DNA of 58,921 nucleotides from Microbacterium sp. (GTDB taxonomy: Bacteria > Actinomycetota > Actinomycetes > Actinomycetales > Microbacteriaceae), in contig JAEKKN010000033.1 of NCBI GenBank assembly GCA_019510305.1, positions 1 to 58,921 of the forward strand. Direction: 5' to 3'. The notes under the pieces are model-generated. The model was not told the DNA's origin. It was given only the letters and a program-made list of their open reading frames with translations, and did not search any database. Numbering within the stretch: the first letter of the stretch is position 1; the number at the start of each line of letters is the position of its first letter. The position numbers and the translations under genes are program-made. Below, in pieces: positions 8,603 to 16,265 of the stretch.

Positions 8603-10120
8603 GTGTCCGACAGTGCTCCCCCCACGCCCGACCCCCTGTTGTGCGCCGCTCTGGCGGCCGATCTCGATTCGGCCGACTTCCGCTCCGAGCCCTTGCGTGG
8701 CCTGTGGGGCGAAGAGGCCGATGACGCGCTCGCTCGGGGGCTGCGCGAGCCGATCCTCCGTGCGATCACCGGCGATGACGGCGTGCTCGCGACGTTGGGC
8801 CGGTTGTTCGTCCTGGGCATGCCGCAGCCGCGTGAGGCCGTCGCGACAGCTCTGGCGCACGTGGGAGTCGACGGGATCGAGAGCCTGGGTCTGGCCGTCG
8901 CCGACCGGGATTCCGTGCGTCCCACTGCGCTGCTGCGACCGCAGTCGTTCGTCGACGCAGACGGCATCGGCGAGTGGTGGATCGCGAGCGATCTCGACGA
9001 GGTCGCCCTCGACGGACCGCTCCCGGCCGACCACGTCCTCGGTGTCGGCGGCGCCTCACGCACGCTCGCTGAGATCGTGACGCCCATCGAGGTCGACCGC
9101 GCCCTCGATCTCGGCACGGGATGCGGCATCCAAGCCCTCCTCGTCGCGCGGCACGCGGCATCGGTCGTGGCCACCGACATCTCCGCTCGCGCGCTCGCCT
9201 TCGCCGAGTTGAACGCACTGCTCAACGGGGTGCGCAACATCGAGTTCCGTCTGGGGAGCATGTTCGAGCCGGTCGAGGGCGAGGCGTTCGATCTGATCGT
9301 GTCGAACCCCCCGTTCGTGATCACCCCACGGGCTGAGGGCGTGCCCGAGTACGAGTACCGCGACGGCGGCCTGGTCGGCGATGCGCTCGTCGAGAAGTTC
9401 GTGCGCAGCGTCGCGGCGTATCTGACCGCGGGCGGCATCGCTCAGCTGCTCGGCAACTGGGAGTCGCGCGACGACGAGCGCGGACTCGACCGCCTCGCAT
9501 CCTGGGTCCCCGACGACATCGACCTCTGGGCGATCCAGCGCGAAGAGCTGTCGCCCCTCGGATACGCCGAACTGTGGATCCGTGACGGCGGCACCACTCC
9601 GCGTGATGCCGCGTTCACGCCGCTGCTGTCCGCGTGGCTCGACGACTTCGCCGTTCGCGGCGTCACGGCCGTCGGATTCGGCTATGTCCTGCTGCGGCGT
9701 CCGCGGTCGTCGAGTGCAGGCTCGACTCGTGCGCCGCTGCGGAGGACGGAGCGGATGCCGCAGCCGGTGTCGAACGTCGGCGGAGCGCTGCGTCAGGGCC
9801 TCGCCGCCCACGATCTGATCGCCGAGGGCGGATTGCCCGACACCCTGATCACGGCCGCCGATGTCACCGAGGCGCGCCATCTGCTCCCCGGCAACGATGA
9901 CCCGAGCGTTATCGAGCTGCGCCAGGGCGGCGGCTTCGGCCGTACGGTCGCCGTCGACACCGCGCTCGCCGCGTTCGTCGGCGCGTGCGATGGCGAACTG
10001 ACCGTGGTCCAGATCGTCTCCGCCCTCGCCGACCTCTTCGAGGTGCCGCTGGCAGATCTGTGGGCCGACATCGAGCCCCGCATCCGCCAGCTCGTGCTCG
10101 ACGGGTTCCTGCTCGGCTGA
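8603..10120 (+). CDS. Class I SAM-dependent methyltransferase with extra N- and C-terminal domains
   Basis: 505 residues from GTG 8603 (GTG 8594 is an alternative). The central Rossmann methyltransferase has motif I LDLGTGCGIQA (about 169-179), VVATDISARALAFA, and the catalytic NPPFV (about 235-239). This last motif, shared with PrmC/HemK and N6-adenine methyltransferases, places the target on a planar amide or amine nitrogen of glutamine, adenine or guanine. The N-terminal about 150 and C-terminal about 170 residues are not part of the fold; large proteins of this type are common in actinobacteria and uncharacterised. PrmC itself is about 290 residues and single-domain, so this is a different protein. 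Divergent from DUF6049 with a 106-base gap. Confidence 0.8.
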   Translation: MSDSAPPTPDPLLCAALAADLDSADFRSEPLRGLWGEEADDALARGLREPILRAITGDDGVLATLGRLFVLGMPQPREAVATALAHVGVDGIESLGLAVADRDSVRPTALLRPQSFVDADGIGEWWIASDLDEVALDGPLPADHVLGVGGASRTLAEIVTPIEVDRALDLGTGCGIQALLVARHAASVVATDISARALAFAELNALLNGVRNIEFRLGSMFEPVEGEAFDLIVSNPPFVITPRAEGVPEYEYRDGGLVGDALVEKFVRSVAAYLTAGGIAQLLGNWESRDDERGLDRLASWVPDDIDLWAIQREELSPLGYAELWIRDGGTTPRDAAFTPLLSAWLDDFAVRGVTAVGFGYVLLRRPRSSSAGSTRAPLRRTERMPQPVSNVGGALRQGLAAHDLIAEGGLPDTLITAADVTEARHLLPGNDDPSVIELRQGGGFGRTVAVDTALAAFVGACDGELTVVQIVSALADLFEVPLADLWADIEPRIRQLVLDGFLLG

Positions 10121-10166
10121 GCGGTGCGAAGGGAATAGCGCAGCATCCATTCTGTTGCATATAAAC

Positions 10167-11222
10167 ATGAAGGCTTTCGGATTCCTCTCGTTCGGTCACT
10201 ACGCGGACGTGCCCGGTTCGTCGACGCGCACGGCCGGCGACATGCTGAAGCAGACCATCGAGATCGCCGAGGGCGCGGATGAGATCGGCGTCAACGGGGC
10301 GTATGTGCGCGTGCACCACTGGGCGCGCCAGGCCGCGTCTCCCATGCCTCTGCTGAGCGCCATGGCTGCGCGCACCAAGCGCATCGAGGTCGGCACGGGC
10401 GTCATCGACATGCGGTACGAGAACCCGTTCCAGTTCGCCGAAGAGGCCGCCGCCCTCGACTACATCGCCGACGGCCGTATCGCGCTGGGTGTGAGCCGTG
10501 GTTCACCCGAGACGGCGTTGCGCGGCTACGAGACCTTCGGATTCGTCGACGAGGAGGACACCGAGCGCGGCAGCGTGATGGCCCGTGAGAAGTTCGACCT
10601 GTTCCTCGAGGCGATCGACGGAGCGAGGGTCGCACCAGGGGACCCGCGGATGGTCGGGGCGGGTCACTACCTGTCGATCGAGCCGCAGTCTCCCACGCTG
10701 CGCGATCACATCTGGTGGGGAGCCGGCTCGCGCGCAACCGCTGAGGACACCGGGCGCAAGGGGCTCAACCTGATGAGCTCGACACTGCTCACCGAGGCGA
10801 CCGGGCAGCCGTTCCATGAGCTGCAGCGGGAGCAGATCGATCTGTTCCGCGCCGCTTACAAGGAGGCCGGCCACACGGGTGCGCCACGTGTCTCGGTCAG
10901 CCGCAGCGTGTTCCCCCTCGTGTCCGACATGGATCGGGCGTACTTCGGGCTCCGCAGCGAGGAGAACGCCGACCAGGTCGGCATCATCGACGGATTCCGC
11001 TCCACCTTCGGCAAGACCTATGCCGCAGAGCCGGACGTGCTGATCCAGCAGCTCCTCGCCGACGAGGCCGTGATGGCCGCCGACACCCTCATGCTCACGA
11101 TCCCGAATCAGCTCGGCCCCGCGTACAACCTGCACGTGCTCGAGTCGTTCGCGACGCACGTGGCACCGGCACTCGGATGGAAGCCGAACACGGAGGGTCC
11201 CGTTCAGGGCGACCCCGTCTGA
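10167..11222 (+). CDS. LLM-class flavin-dependent oxidoreductase
   Basis: 351 residues with the bacterial luciferase-like TIM-barrel: the N-terminus MKAFGFLSFGHY, then TKRIEVGTGVIDMRYENPFQFAEEAAALD, DGRIALGVSRGSPE (flavin phosphate-binding loop) and IWWGAGSRATAEDTG. These enzymes use FMN or F420; which one, and the substrate, cannot be read here. ATG 10167 is preferred over the in-frame TTG 10155 because MKAFGFLSF is the usual family start. No clear ribosome binding site; 46 bases separate it from the methyltransferase. Its substrate may relate to the following hydrolase, but that is only proximity. Confidence 0.85.
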   Translation: MKAFGFLSFGHYADVPGSSTRTAGDMLKQTIEIAEGADEIGVNGAYVRVHHWARQAASPMPLLSAMAARTKRIEVGTGVIDMRYENPFQFAEEAAALDYIADGRIALGVSRGSPETALRGYETFGFVDEEDTERGSVMAREKFDLFLEAIDGARVAPGDPRMVGAGHYLSIEPQSPTLRDHIWWGAGSRATAEDTGRKGLNLMSSTLLTEATGQPFHELQREQIDLFRAAYKEAGHTGAPRVSVSRSVFPLVSDMDRAYFGLRSEENADQVGIIDGFRSTFGKTYAAEPDVLIQQLLADEAVMAADTLMLTIPNQLGPAYNLHVLESFATHVAPALGWKPNTEGPVQGDPV

Positions 11223-11272
11223 GCAGGTCCGCGGCGTCCTCTTCGCGGAACCAGTGGTGGTGCGTGCGGCTG

Positions 11273-11278
11273 TAATGT
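11273..11278 (+). promoter_or_regulatory. -10 box (TAATGT), leaderless start
   Basis: TAATGT ends seven bases before GTG 11286 and overlaps the alternative GTG 11277, so it supports the shorter protein. Confidence 0.4.
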
Positions 11279-11285
11279 GCACAGC

Positions 11286-12206
11286 GTGGAGCATCCTTTC
11301 GCGCATCTGAAGACCGAGATCCTCGACCTGGCCTTCGAACGCCGCGGTGAACGAGGCGGGTTCCCGGTGATCCTCCTTCACGGCTTCCCGTACGATCCCC
11401 GCAGTTTCGACGTCGTGGCCGACCAGCTCGCTCAGAACGGCGCGGATGTGATCGTGCCCTATCTGCGTGGGTACGGACCGACTCGTTTCCGGTCGGATGA
11501 CACTCGCCGTTCGGGACAGCAGGCCGCGCTTGCCCGCGACCTGGGCGATCTCATCGATGGGCTGCATCTCGACAGGCCGATCGTCGCCGGATTCGATTGG
11601 GGAGGCCGCGCCGCCTGCGCCGCAGCGGTGCTGTGGCCGCAGAAGGTGGGCGGACTGGTCGCCATCGGGGGATACAGCGTCTACGACCCGCGGGTGATGG
11701 CGTCTGTGCCGGACGTGCCGGAACTCGAGGCCAGGGACTGGCATCAGTGGTATTTCCAGCTTGAACGCGGGCGTGAGGGATTGGCACGGTATCGTCGCGA
11801 ACTCGCCCGGCAGCTGTGGAGCGAGTGGTCGCCGCAGTGGCGCTTCGAGGGGCAGACGTTCGAGGAGACGGCGGCCTCGTTCGACAATCCGGACTTCGTG
11901 GATGTGGTCGTGCATTCCTATCGGGTGCGATACGGACTCGCATCCGGAGACCCCGCATACGAGTCGATGGAGACGACGCTTTCTGCCCGACCACTCATCG
12001 ACGTGCCGACGATCGTCATCGACCCGACTCAGGATGCGGTCATGCCGCCGTTGTCGCGCGAGGGACACCAAGAGCACTTCACCCAGTTGATCGACTACCG
12101 GCTGTCGCCGGCGGGTCACAACACGCCGCAGGAGGACCCGGAGACCGTCATCGCTTCGATCCTCGACTTGCACGCCGTCATCCAGTCCCGCTCGCTCTCG
12201 CTCTGA
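11286..12206 (+). CDS. Alpha/beta hydrolase with an Asp nucleophile (epoxide hydrolase / dehalogenase type)
   Basis: 306 residues from GTG 11286. The oxyanion loop is HGFPYDP (about 32-38). The nucleophile elbow reads GFDWGGRAA with Asp104 in place of the usual Ser, as in epoxide hydrolases and haloalkane or haloacetate dehalogenases, which form an alkyl-enzyme ester. The likely acid lies in DPTQDAVMPP and the base is His278 in AGHNTPQEDPE. No signal peptide, so cytoplasmic. A MHS extension from GTG 11277 is possible but overlaps the -10 box. Substrate unknown; detoxification of an epoxide or halide is a family-based guess. Confidence 0.82.
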   Translation: MEHPFAHLKTEILDLAFERRGERGGFPVILLHGFPYDPRSFDVVADQLAQNGADVIVPYLRGYGPTRFRSDDTRRSGQQAALARDLGDLIDGLHLDRPIVAGFDWGGRAACAAAVLWPQKVGGLVAIGGYSVYDPRVMASVPDVPELEARDWHQWYFQLERGREGLARYRRELARQLWSEWSPQWRFEGQTFEETAASFDNPDFVDVVVHSYRVRYGLASGDPAYESMETTLSARPLIDVPTIVIDPTQDAVMPPLSREGHQEHFTQLIDYRLSPAGHNTPQEDPETVIASILDLHAVIQSRSLSL

Positions 12207-12263
12207 GGAGACGCGCCTGGTCACCGGCGAATTCCGACCCTGGCCAAGGCTCCAGCATGCCGG

Positions 12264-12269
12264 TACTCT
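12264..12269 (+). promoter_or_regulatory. -10 box (TACTCT), leaderless start
   Basis: TACTCT ends six bases before ATG 12276. No Shine-Dalgarno lies in between. Confidence 0.45.
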
Positions 12270-12275
12270 GGCGCC

Positions 12276-14213
12276 ATGCGTGCACACCGGGGTGGAATTC
12301 TTGCAGGAGTGATCGCGCTCGTCGCGATCGTGGTCGGAGTAGTGCCCGCGGCGGCAGCGACGACCACCTCGTGGGCGAGCTGGCAGCCGTTGAGCGGCTC
12401 GGCAGGCGCTTACACGTCGTCGGTGCAGATCGCGGCGCAGCCGGTGCTCAGCGCAACGGTCACGAGCGACTCCCGCGGGGGACAGGTCGGCGTCATCTCC
12501 GGAGCCTCGACCTGGCTCTCGGAGGGAACGCCGGTCGGAGCGAAGTACGGCAGCAGCATCAACCAGTCGTACGTCAACCTCCGCCCCAAGGCCGACAACG
12601 CCACCAGCCCGTCCACGACGACGTACTCGTTCGCGTCGCCCACCCCGGCATCGGGGTGGACGTTCGTGCTCGGCGACATCGACGCCGATTCCGTGCGCAT
12701 CCACGCCGTGGCGGGCGACGGACACGTTCTCGATGCGACGGAGCTCGGTTTCCAAGGGGGCTTCAACTACTGCGCGCCGGGAGTCGCCGGAAAGCCGTCT
12801 TGCACAGGCGTCGCCGCCGACATCCCGAGCTGGGACCCGGCGACGCTCACGCTGACCGGCAATCAGGCGGCTGCCGACACCAGCGGCGCGGCCGCGTGGT
12901 TCGAGCCGTCGACCCCGATCAGCTCGCTGACGTTCTTCTTCACGCGGCGCGCCGGCTTCCCCGTGTACCAGACGTGGTTCGCGTCGATCGCGCGTGACAT
13001 CACCGGCACCGTGACCGACGTCGTAGACGGGCCGCTCGAGGGCGTCGAGCTGACCCTCACCGACGCGAACGGCGCGGTCGTCGGGACCACCACCACGACT
13101 GCCGGCGGAACGTACGCGTTCCCGGGATTCGTCGCCACCGACGGCTACACGGTGCGCGTCACGCCGCCGGACGGCAAGATCTCCGAGAGCGCGGTCTCGC
13201 AGGACGTCGACCTGACGGACGAAGACGGTGTCGCAGACTTCACCGTGCGCGACATCGTGCCCGTGTCGGTCGAGGGACGCGTCACGGACGTCGACGGGAA
13301 TCCGATCGCCGGGGTCACCGTGACGATCGACGGCCGCAGCACGACGACGGACGCGGACGGCCGCTACATCATCGACGAGGTCGAGGTCGGAGAGCACACC
13401 GCCACGATCACGACCCCCGACGGCTACACGCTCGTGACCTCGGCGCCGCCGTTCACCGTGCCCGAGGACAGCGAGACGCCGATCAGCGGCGTCGACTTCG
13501 TCGTCGCCGAGAATCCGTCACTGAGTGGCACCGTGCGATCGAACGGTACCGGCGTCGCGGGCGTCACCGTGACGGCATCCGGACCGGGAGGCTCGATGCT
13601 CTCGACCGTCACCGATGCGAACGGCGACTACTCCTTCCCGCGACTGCCCCTCGGCGACTACTCCGTCGGCATCGAGGTGCCGGGCGGGTACATCGCGTCG
13701 GGCCCGGTCGCCCGCGATGAGAGCGTCGGCGAGGCCGACGTCGAAGACGTGGACTTCGAACTCGCCCGCCTCGGAGCGATCGACGGCACGGTGCGCACAG
13801 ACGGCGGAACCCCTGCACCCGGTGTGGCGATCATGGTCGAGGGACCTGACGGCTCGCACTCGCTCACCACGGATGCCGACGGCGCCTACGGTCTGGGCAC
13901 GCTCCCGCCGGGGACGTACACGATCACGGTCACCGCGCCGTCGGGGAGCACGATCGTCGGAAACGCCACTCGGACCGTCGTGATCACCGCAGCCGGCGAG
14001 GTCTTCGGCGAGCAGGACTTCACGCTCGCCGCCGTCGTGGTCGCTCCCACGCCGACACCGACGCCCACTGACCCGGGGACGACCGGCAGCACCCGTCTTC
14101 CCGCCACGGGTCTCGCGCCCGAGACCTTCCTCTGGGCCGGCATCGGCGCCGTCGTGCTCGTGATCGGCGGAGTGCTCGTCGTGGTCTCGCGTCGCCGCTC
14201 GAAGGACGACTGA
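12276..14213 (+). CDS. LPATG-anchored surface protein with four carboxypeptidase-regulatory-like repeats
   Basis: 645 residues. Signal peptide (about 1-30, cleavage near AAAATT), an N-terminal domain of about 210 residues that I do not recognise (two Cys at about 168 and 177 could form a disulfide), then four tandem beta-sandwich repeats of about 80 residues, each with a G-x-V..G.P..G..V core followed by TTDADGxYxxxxLPxGxYT (SdrD-B / CarboxypepD_reg type), a TPTPTPTDPG linker, and a sorting signal: LPATG, a hydrophobic helix, then RRRSKDD. Sortase should attach it to peptidoglycan; no sortase gene is in the window. The repeats act as stalks in relatives, so the N-terminal domain is the likely functional head. 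Its own leaderless promoter suggests a single-gene unit. Confidence 0.85.
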   Translation: MRAHRGGILAGVIALVAIVVGVVPAAAATTTSWASWQPLSGSAGAYTSSVQIAAQPVLSATVTSDSRGGQVGVISGASTWLSEGTPVGAKYGSSINQSYVNLRPKADNATSPSTTTYSFASPTPASGWTFVLGDIDADSVRIHAVAGDGHVLDATELGFQGGFNYCAPGVAGKPSCTGVAADIPSWDPATLTLTGNQAAADTSGAAAWFEPSTPISSLTFFFTRRAGFPVYQTWFASIARDITGTVTDVVDGPLEGVELTLTDANGAVVGTTTTTAGGTYAFPGFVATDGYTVRVTPPDGKISESAVSQDVDLTDEDGVADFTVRDIVPVSVEGRVTDVDGNPIAGVTVTIDGRSTTTDADGRYIIDEVEVGEHTATITTPDGYTLVTSAPPFTVPEDSETPISGVDFVVAENPSLSGTVRSNGTGVAGVTVTASGPGGSMLSTVTDANGDYSFPRLPLGDYSVGIEVPGGYIASGPVARDESVGEADVEDVDFELARLGAIDGTVRTDGGTPAPGVAIMVEGPDGSHSLTTDADGAYGLGTLPPGTYTITVTAPSGSTIVGNATRTVVITAAGEVFGEQDFTLAAVVVAPTPTPTPTDPGTTGSTRLPATGLAPETFLWAGIGAVVLVIGGVLVVVSRRRSKDD

Positions 14214-14224
14214 CGGGCGGTCCG

Positions 14225-14313
14225 CCGTGTGAAGAGTCGGAGTCGCGTGACGACGCGCCGGCGGCGGATGCGGTGGTGCGGCGTGGCGCGCGGAGTCTCC
14301 GACTCTCCGCGCG
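14225..14313. repeat. Extragenic palindromic element, copy 1
   Basis: An imperfect long inverted repeat fills the gap between two convergent genes. The left arm CGTGTGAAGAGTCGGAG (14226-14242) matches the reverse complement of the right arm (14297-14313) at 14 of 17 positions, and the differences are all transitions. The same arm sequence recurs upstream of the CCA-adding enzyme (21429-21518). It can fold as a terminator, but the shared arms point to a dispersed family. Confidence 0.6.
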
Positions 14314-14345
14314 CTGACGCGTGCTGATCCGGCCTCGTGCGCAGG

Positions 14346-16091
14346 TCAGCCGTCCTGGGGCGGTCCGAAAAGCTCCTCGCCGTGCTCGTGCAGCATGCGG
14401 AACGCATCGGCGAACGTCTCGGGCTCGGGCTCGTCGGGGCGACCGTAGCGCGCGATCAGCAGGCCGAGCAGTCCGCGGGCGGGCGGCGTCAGCGGCTTGT
14501 CGCGGTCGGCATCGACGGGCGGCCCCTGCTCGGGGTTCGGCGGAGTGTAGGCGGGTACCGTGATCGGCCAGTCGGACGGATGCCGCGGTCGGTCGAGGTT
14601 CACGACGTTCATCAGCGTGTTCGCCGAGGCGTCGCGGTCGTTCAGCGGCTTCAAGCCGTGCAGGCGCGAGAGCGTGGCGGTGACCGATCCGTGATGCATC
14701 TCGTCGTGGACGATCGTGCCGCGCTTCGTATAGGCCGATACGGCGATGGCGGGCACCCGGCATCCGAGTCGATCGAAGGCGAATCCCATCTCGCCATCAC
14801 CCGACTCGGGGGTCGGCTTCGTCGCCGCGGGTGGCGGCACGTGGTCGTAGCAACCGCCGTGTTCGTCGAACGTGATGAGCAGCAGGGTGTTGACGGCGTT
14901 CGATCCGTGCGGCGAGGCGCTCGTGCGCACCGCCTCGTACACGTCGTGCACGAGGCGGTCGCCCGCACGCACGTCGGAGATGGCGCTGTCGAACACCGGA
15001 TCCCCGTCGACGTCGCCCTCACGCAGCCTCCCGAACGGCGGGTGGAAGTCGTTGTGGTCGTAGACCATGCGAGGCTCGATGAACGCGTAGGCGGGGAGGC
15101 TGCCGTTCTTCGCGTCGGCGTAGAAGTCCTCCATCGTGCCGAAATGCGAGGTACGCCAGTACTTCTCGAGAGCCGCAGCGTGCAGCATCCCGGTGAACGA
15201 GACCAATTGCAGTTGGTCGAAGTAGACCTTCCAGGTGAGTCCCGCGTCTTCGAGACGGTTGAAGATCGTCGGCGTCTCCGGGGCGTCGAGCCACTTGCGG
15301 TACCCGCCACCGCCGACGTTCGTCACGAAGCCGTGCGACGTCGAAGCGTGGAAGAACGAACGATTGCAGAAAGTCTGCGACGGCACGGCTGCGTACCAGT
15401 GGTCGAAGACGGCGAACTCCGACGCGAGGGTCGAGAGCACGGGCAGCATGTCGGGCGAGAACGAGCCCATGATGTGCCTGGCCTCATCGACCGTCGGTTC
15501 GACCCCTCGCCGGAGCCGACGGAAGTTCACGATGTAGTCCTTCAGGAACCCCGACATGTCGGCCTTCGCACCGCGCTCGGGCGCGTTGAACGGCGCGGTC
15601 ATCTGATCGATGAAGAGCTCCGCGTTTCCGGGCGGGTCGATCGTGCCGAACAGCTGCGTGTTGACGTGCGGGTACTCCTCGCCCGGATCCGGATCGGGGA
15701 GGCTCATGATCCGATCGGTCGGGCCCTGATAGACGTGAGCGTCGACGACCGTGCCGTCGGGCGCCGTGTTGCTGTGGGCGCCGAACGCGAGCCCGTCGAA
15801 CTTCTCGCCTGCGGGCAGCGTGTCGGGGGTGTGGAGAAAGCCGAGCAGATTGTCGAAGGAGCGGTTCTCGCCCATCAGCACCACGATGTGGTCGAAGCCC
15901 GGTTCACTCCGGGGCGTGAGCGCCGCGAACGGGTCGGGCTCCGCCTCGAATCCGTGGTGGCCAGCGCCGTCGAGGGACGCTCCGACGGCTGCGCCGCCCG
16001 CGCCGCCGATCGCGGCGCCCGCCAGAGCGGCGCCGCCCAACTTCAGGAACCCGCGCCGATCGGTTCGTCCGCGGGAGTCGTCGTCGGTCAC
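14346..16091 (-). CDS. Tat-exported phosphoesterase (acid phosphatase / phospholipase C family)
   Basis: 581 residues with GTG start. A twin-arginine signal (DRRGFLKLGG, residues 11-20, followed by an Ala/Gly-rich hydrophobic stretch) directs export of the folded protein. The mature part begins with the family hallmark FDHIVVLMGENRSFDNLLGF (about 66-85) and contains FDEHGGCYDHVPPP, typical of the AcpA/PLC phosphoesterase family that hydrolyses phosphomonoesters or phospholipids. The start is supported by TAGGAT six bases upstream on the minus strand (leaderless). Divergent from a second secreted phosphoesterase, with a PHO-box-like repeat between them, so both probably belong to a phosphate-starvation response. 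Head-group preference is not readable. Confidence 0.85.
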   Translation of the reverse strand: MTDDDSRGRTDRRGFLKLGGAALAGAAIGGAGGAAVGASLDGAGHHGFEAEPDPFAALTPRSEPGFDHIVVLMGENRSFDNLLGFLHTPDTLPAGEKFDGLAFGAHSNTAPDGTVVDAHVYQGPTDRIMSLPDPDPGEEYPHVNTQLFGTIDPPGNAELFIDQMTAPFNAPERGAKADMSGFLKDYIVNFRRLRRGVEPTVDEARHIMGSFSPDMLPVLSTLASEFAVFDHWYAAVPSQTFCNRSFFHASTSHGFVTNVGGGGYRKWLDAPETPTIFNRLEDAGLTWKVYFDQLQLVSFTGMLHAAALEKYWRTSHFGTMEDFYADAKNGSLPAYAFIEPRMVYDHNDFHPPFGRLREGDVDGDPVFDSAISDVRAGDRLVHDVYEAVRTSASPHGSNAVNTLLLITFDEHGGCYDHVPPPAATKPTPESGDGEMGFAFDRLGCRVPAIAVSAYTKRGTIVHDEMHHGSVTATLSRLHGLKPLNDRDASANTLMNVVNLDRPRHPSDWPITVPAYTPPNPEQGPPVDADRDKPLTPPARGLLGLLIARYGRPDEPEPETFADAFRMLHEHGEELFGPPQDG

Positions 16092-16097
16092 GTGCCG

Positions 16098-16103
16098 ATC
16101 CTA
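16098..16103 (-). promoter_or_regulatory. -10 box (TAGGAT), leaderless start of the Tat phosphoesterase
   Basis: On the minus strand TAGGAT is followed by six bases and then the GTG start at 16091. The PHO-box-like repeat lies about 42 bases farther upstream, a plausible activator position. Confidence 0.5.
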
Positions 16104-16144
16104 CGCGCGGCGCGTGGCGTCGATGAGAGGCGGCCGTGCGGGGC

Positions 16145-16173
16145 GTTAACCATCCGTTCAAACCGGGTGAACC
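16145..16173. promoter_or_regulatory. PHO-box-like triple direct repeat (candidate PhoP operator)
   Basis: Three 7-base units spaced exactly 11 bases apart: GTTAACC (16145-16151), GTTCAAA (16156-16162) and GTGAACC (16167-16173), each followed by a 4-base spacer. In Streptomyces the PhoP site is a run of GTTCACC units with 4-base spacers. The units are degenerate but spacing and position, between two divergent secreted phosphoesterase genes, fit well. Binding by PhoP in this genus is inferred. Confidence 0.6.
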
Positions 16174-16265
16174 GGGAGCAGTCATCCGGCAACCTCTGCG
16201 CCACGTCGAAGCCATAGAAAGGTCGGAGGCACGTCTGCCGATCGCTCTCTCCGAACAGGTCTCTC

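Noticed and set aside
10503..13397. Very long open frame on the minus strand (about 960 codons)
   Set aside because: It lies opposite well-supported genes (LLM oxidoreductase, hydrolase, LPATG protein), has Arg/Asp/Val-rich composition typical of GC-rich antisense frames, and no recognisable motif.
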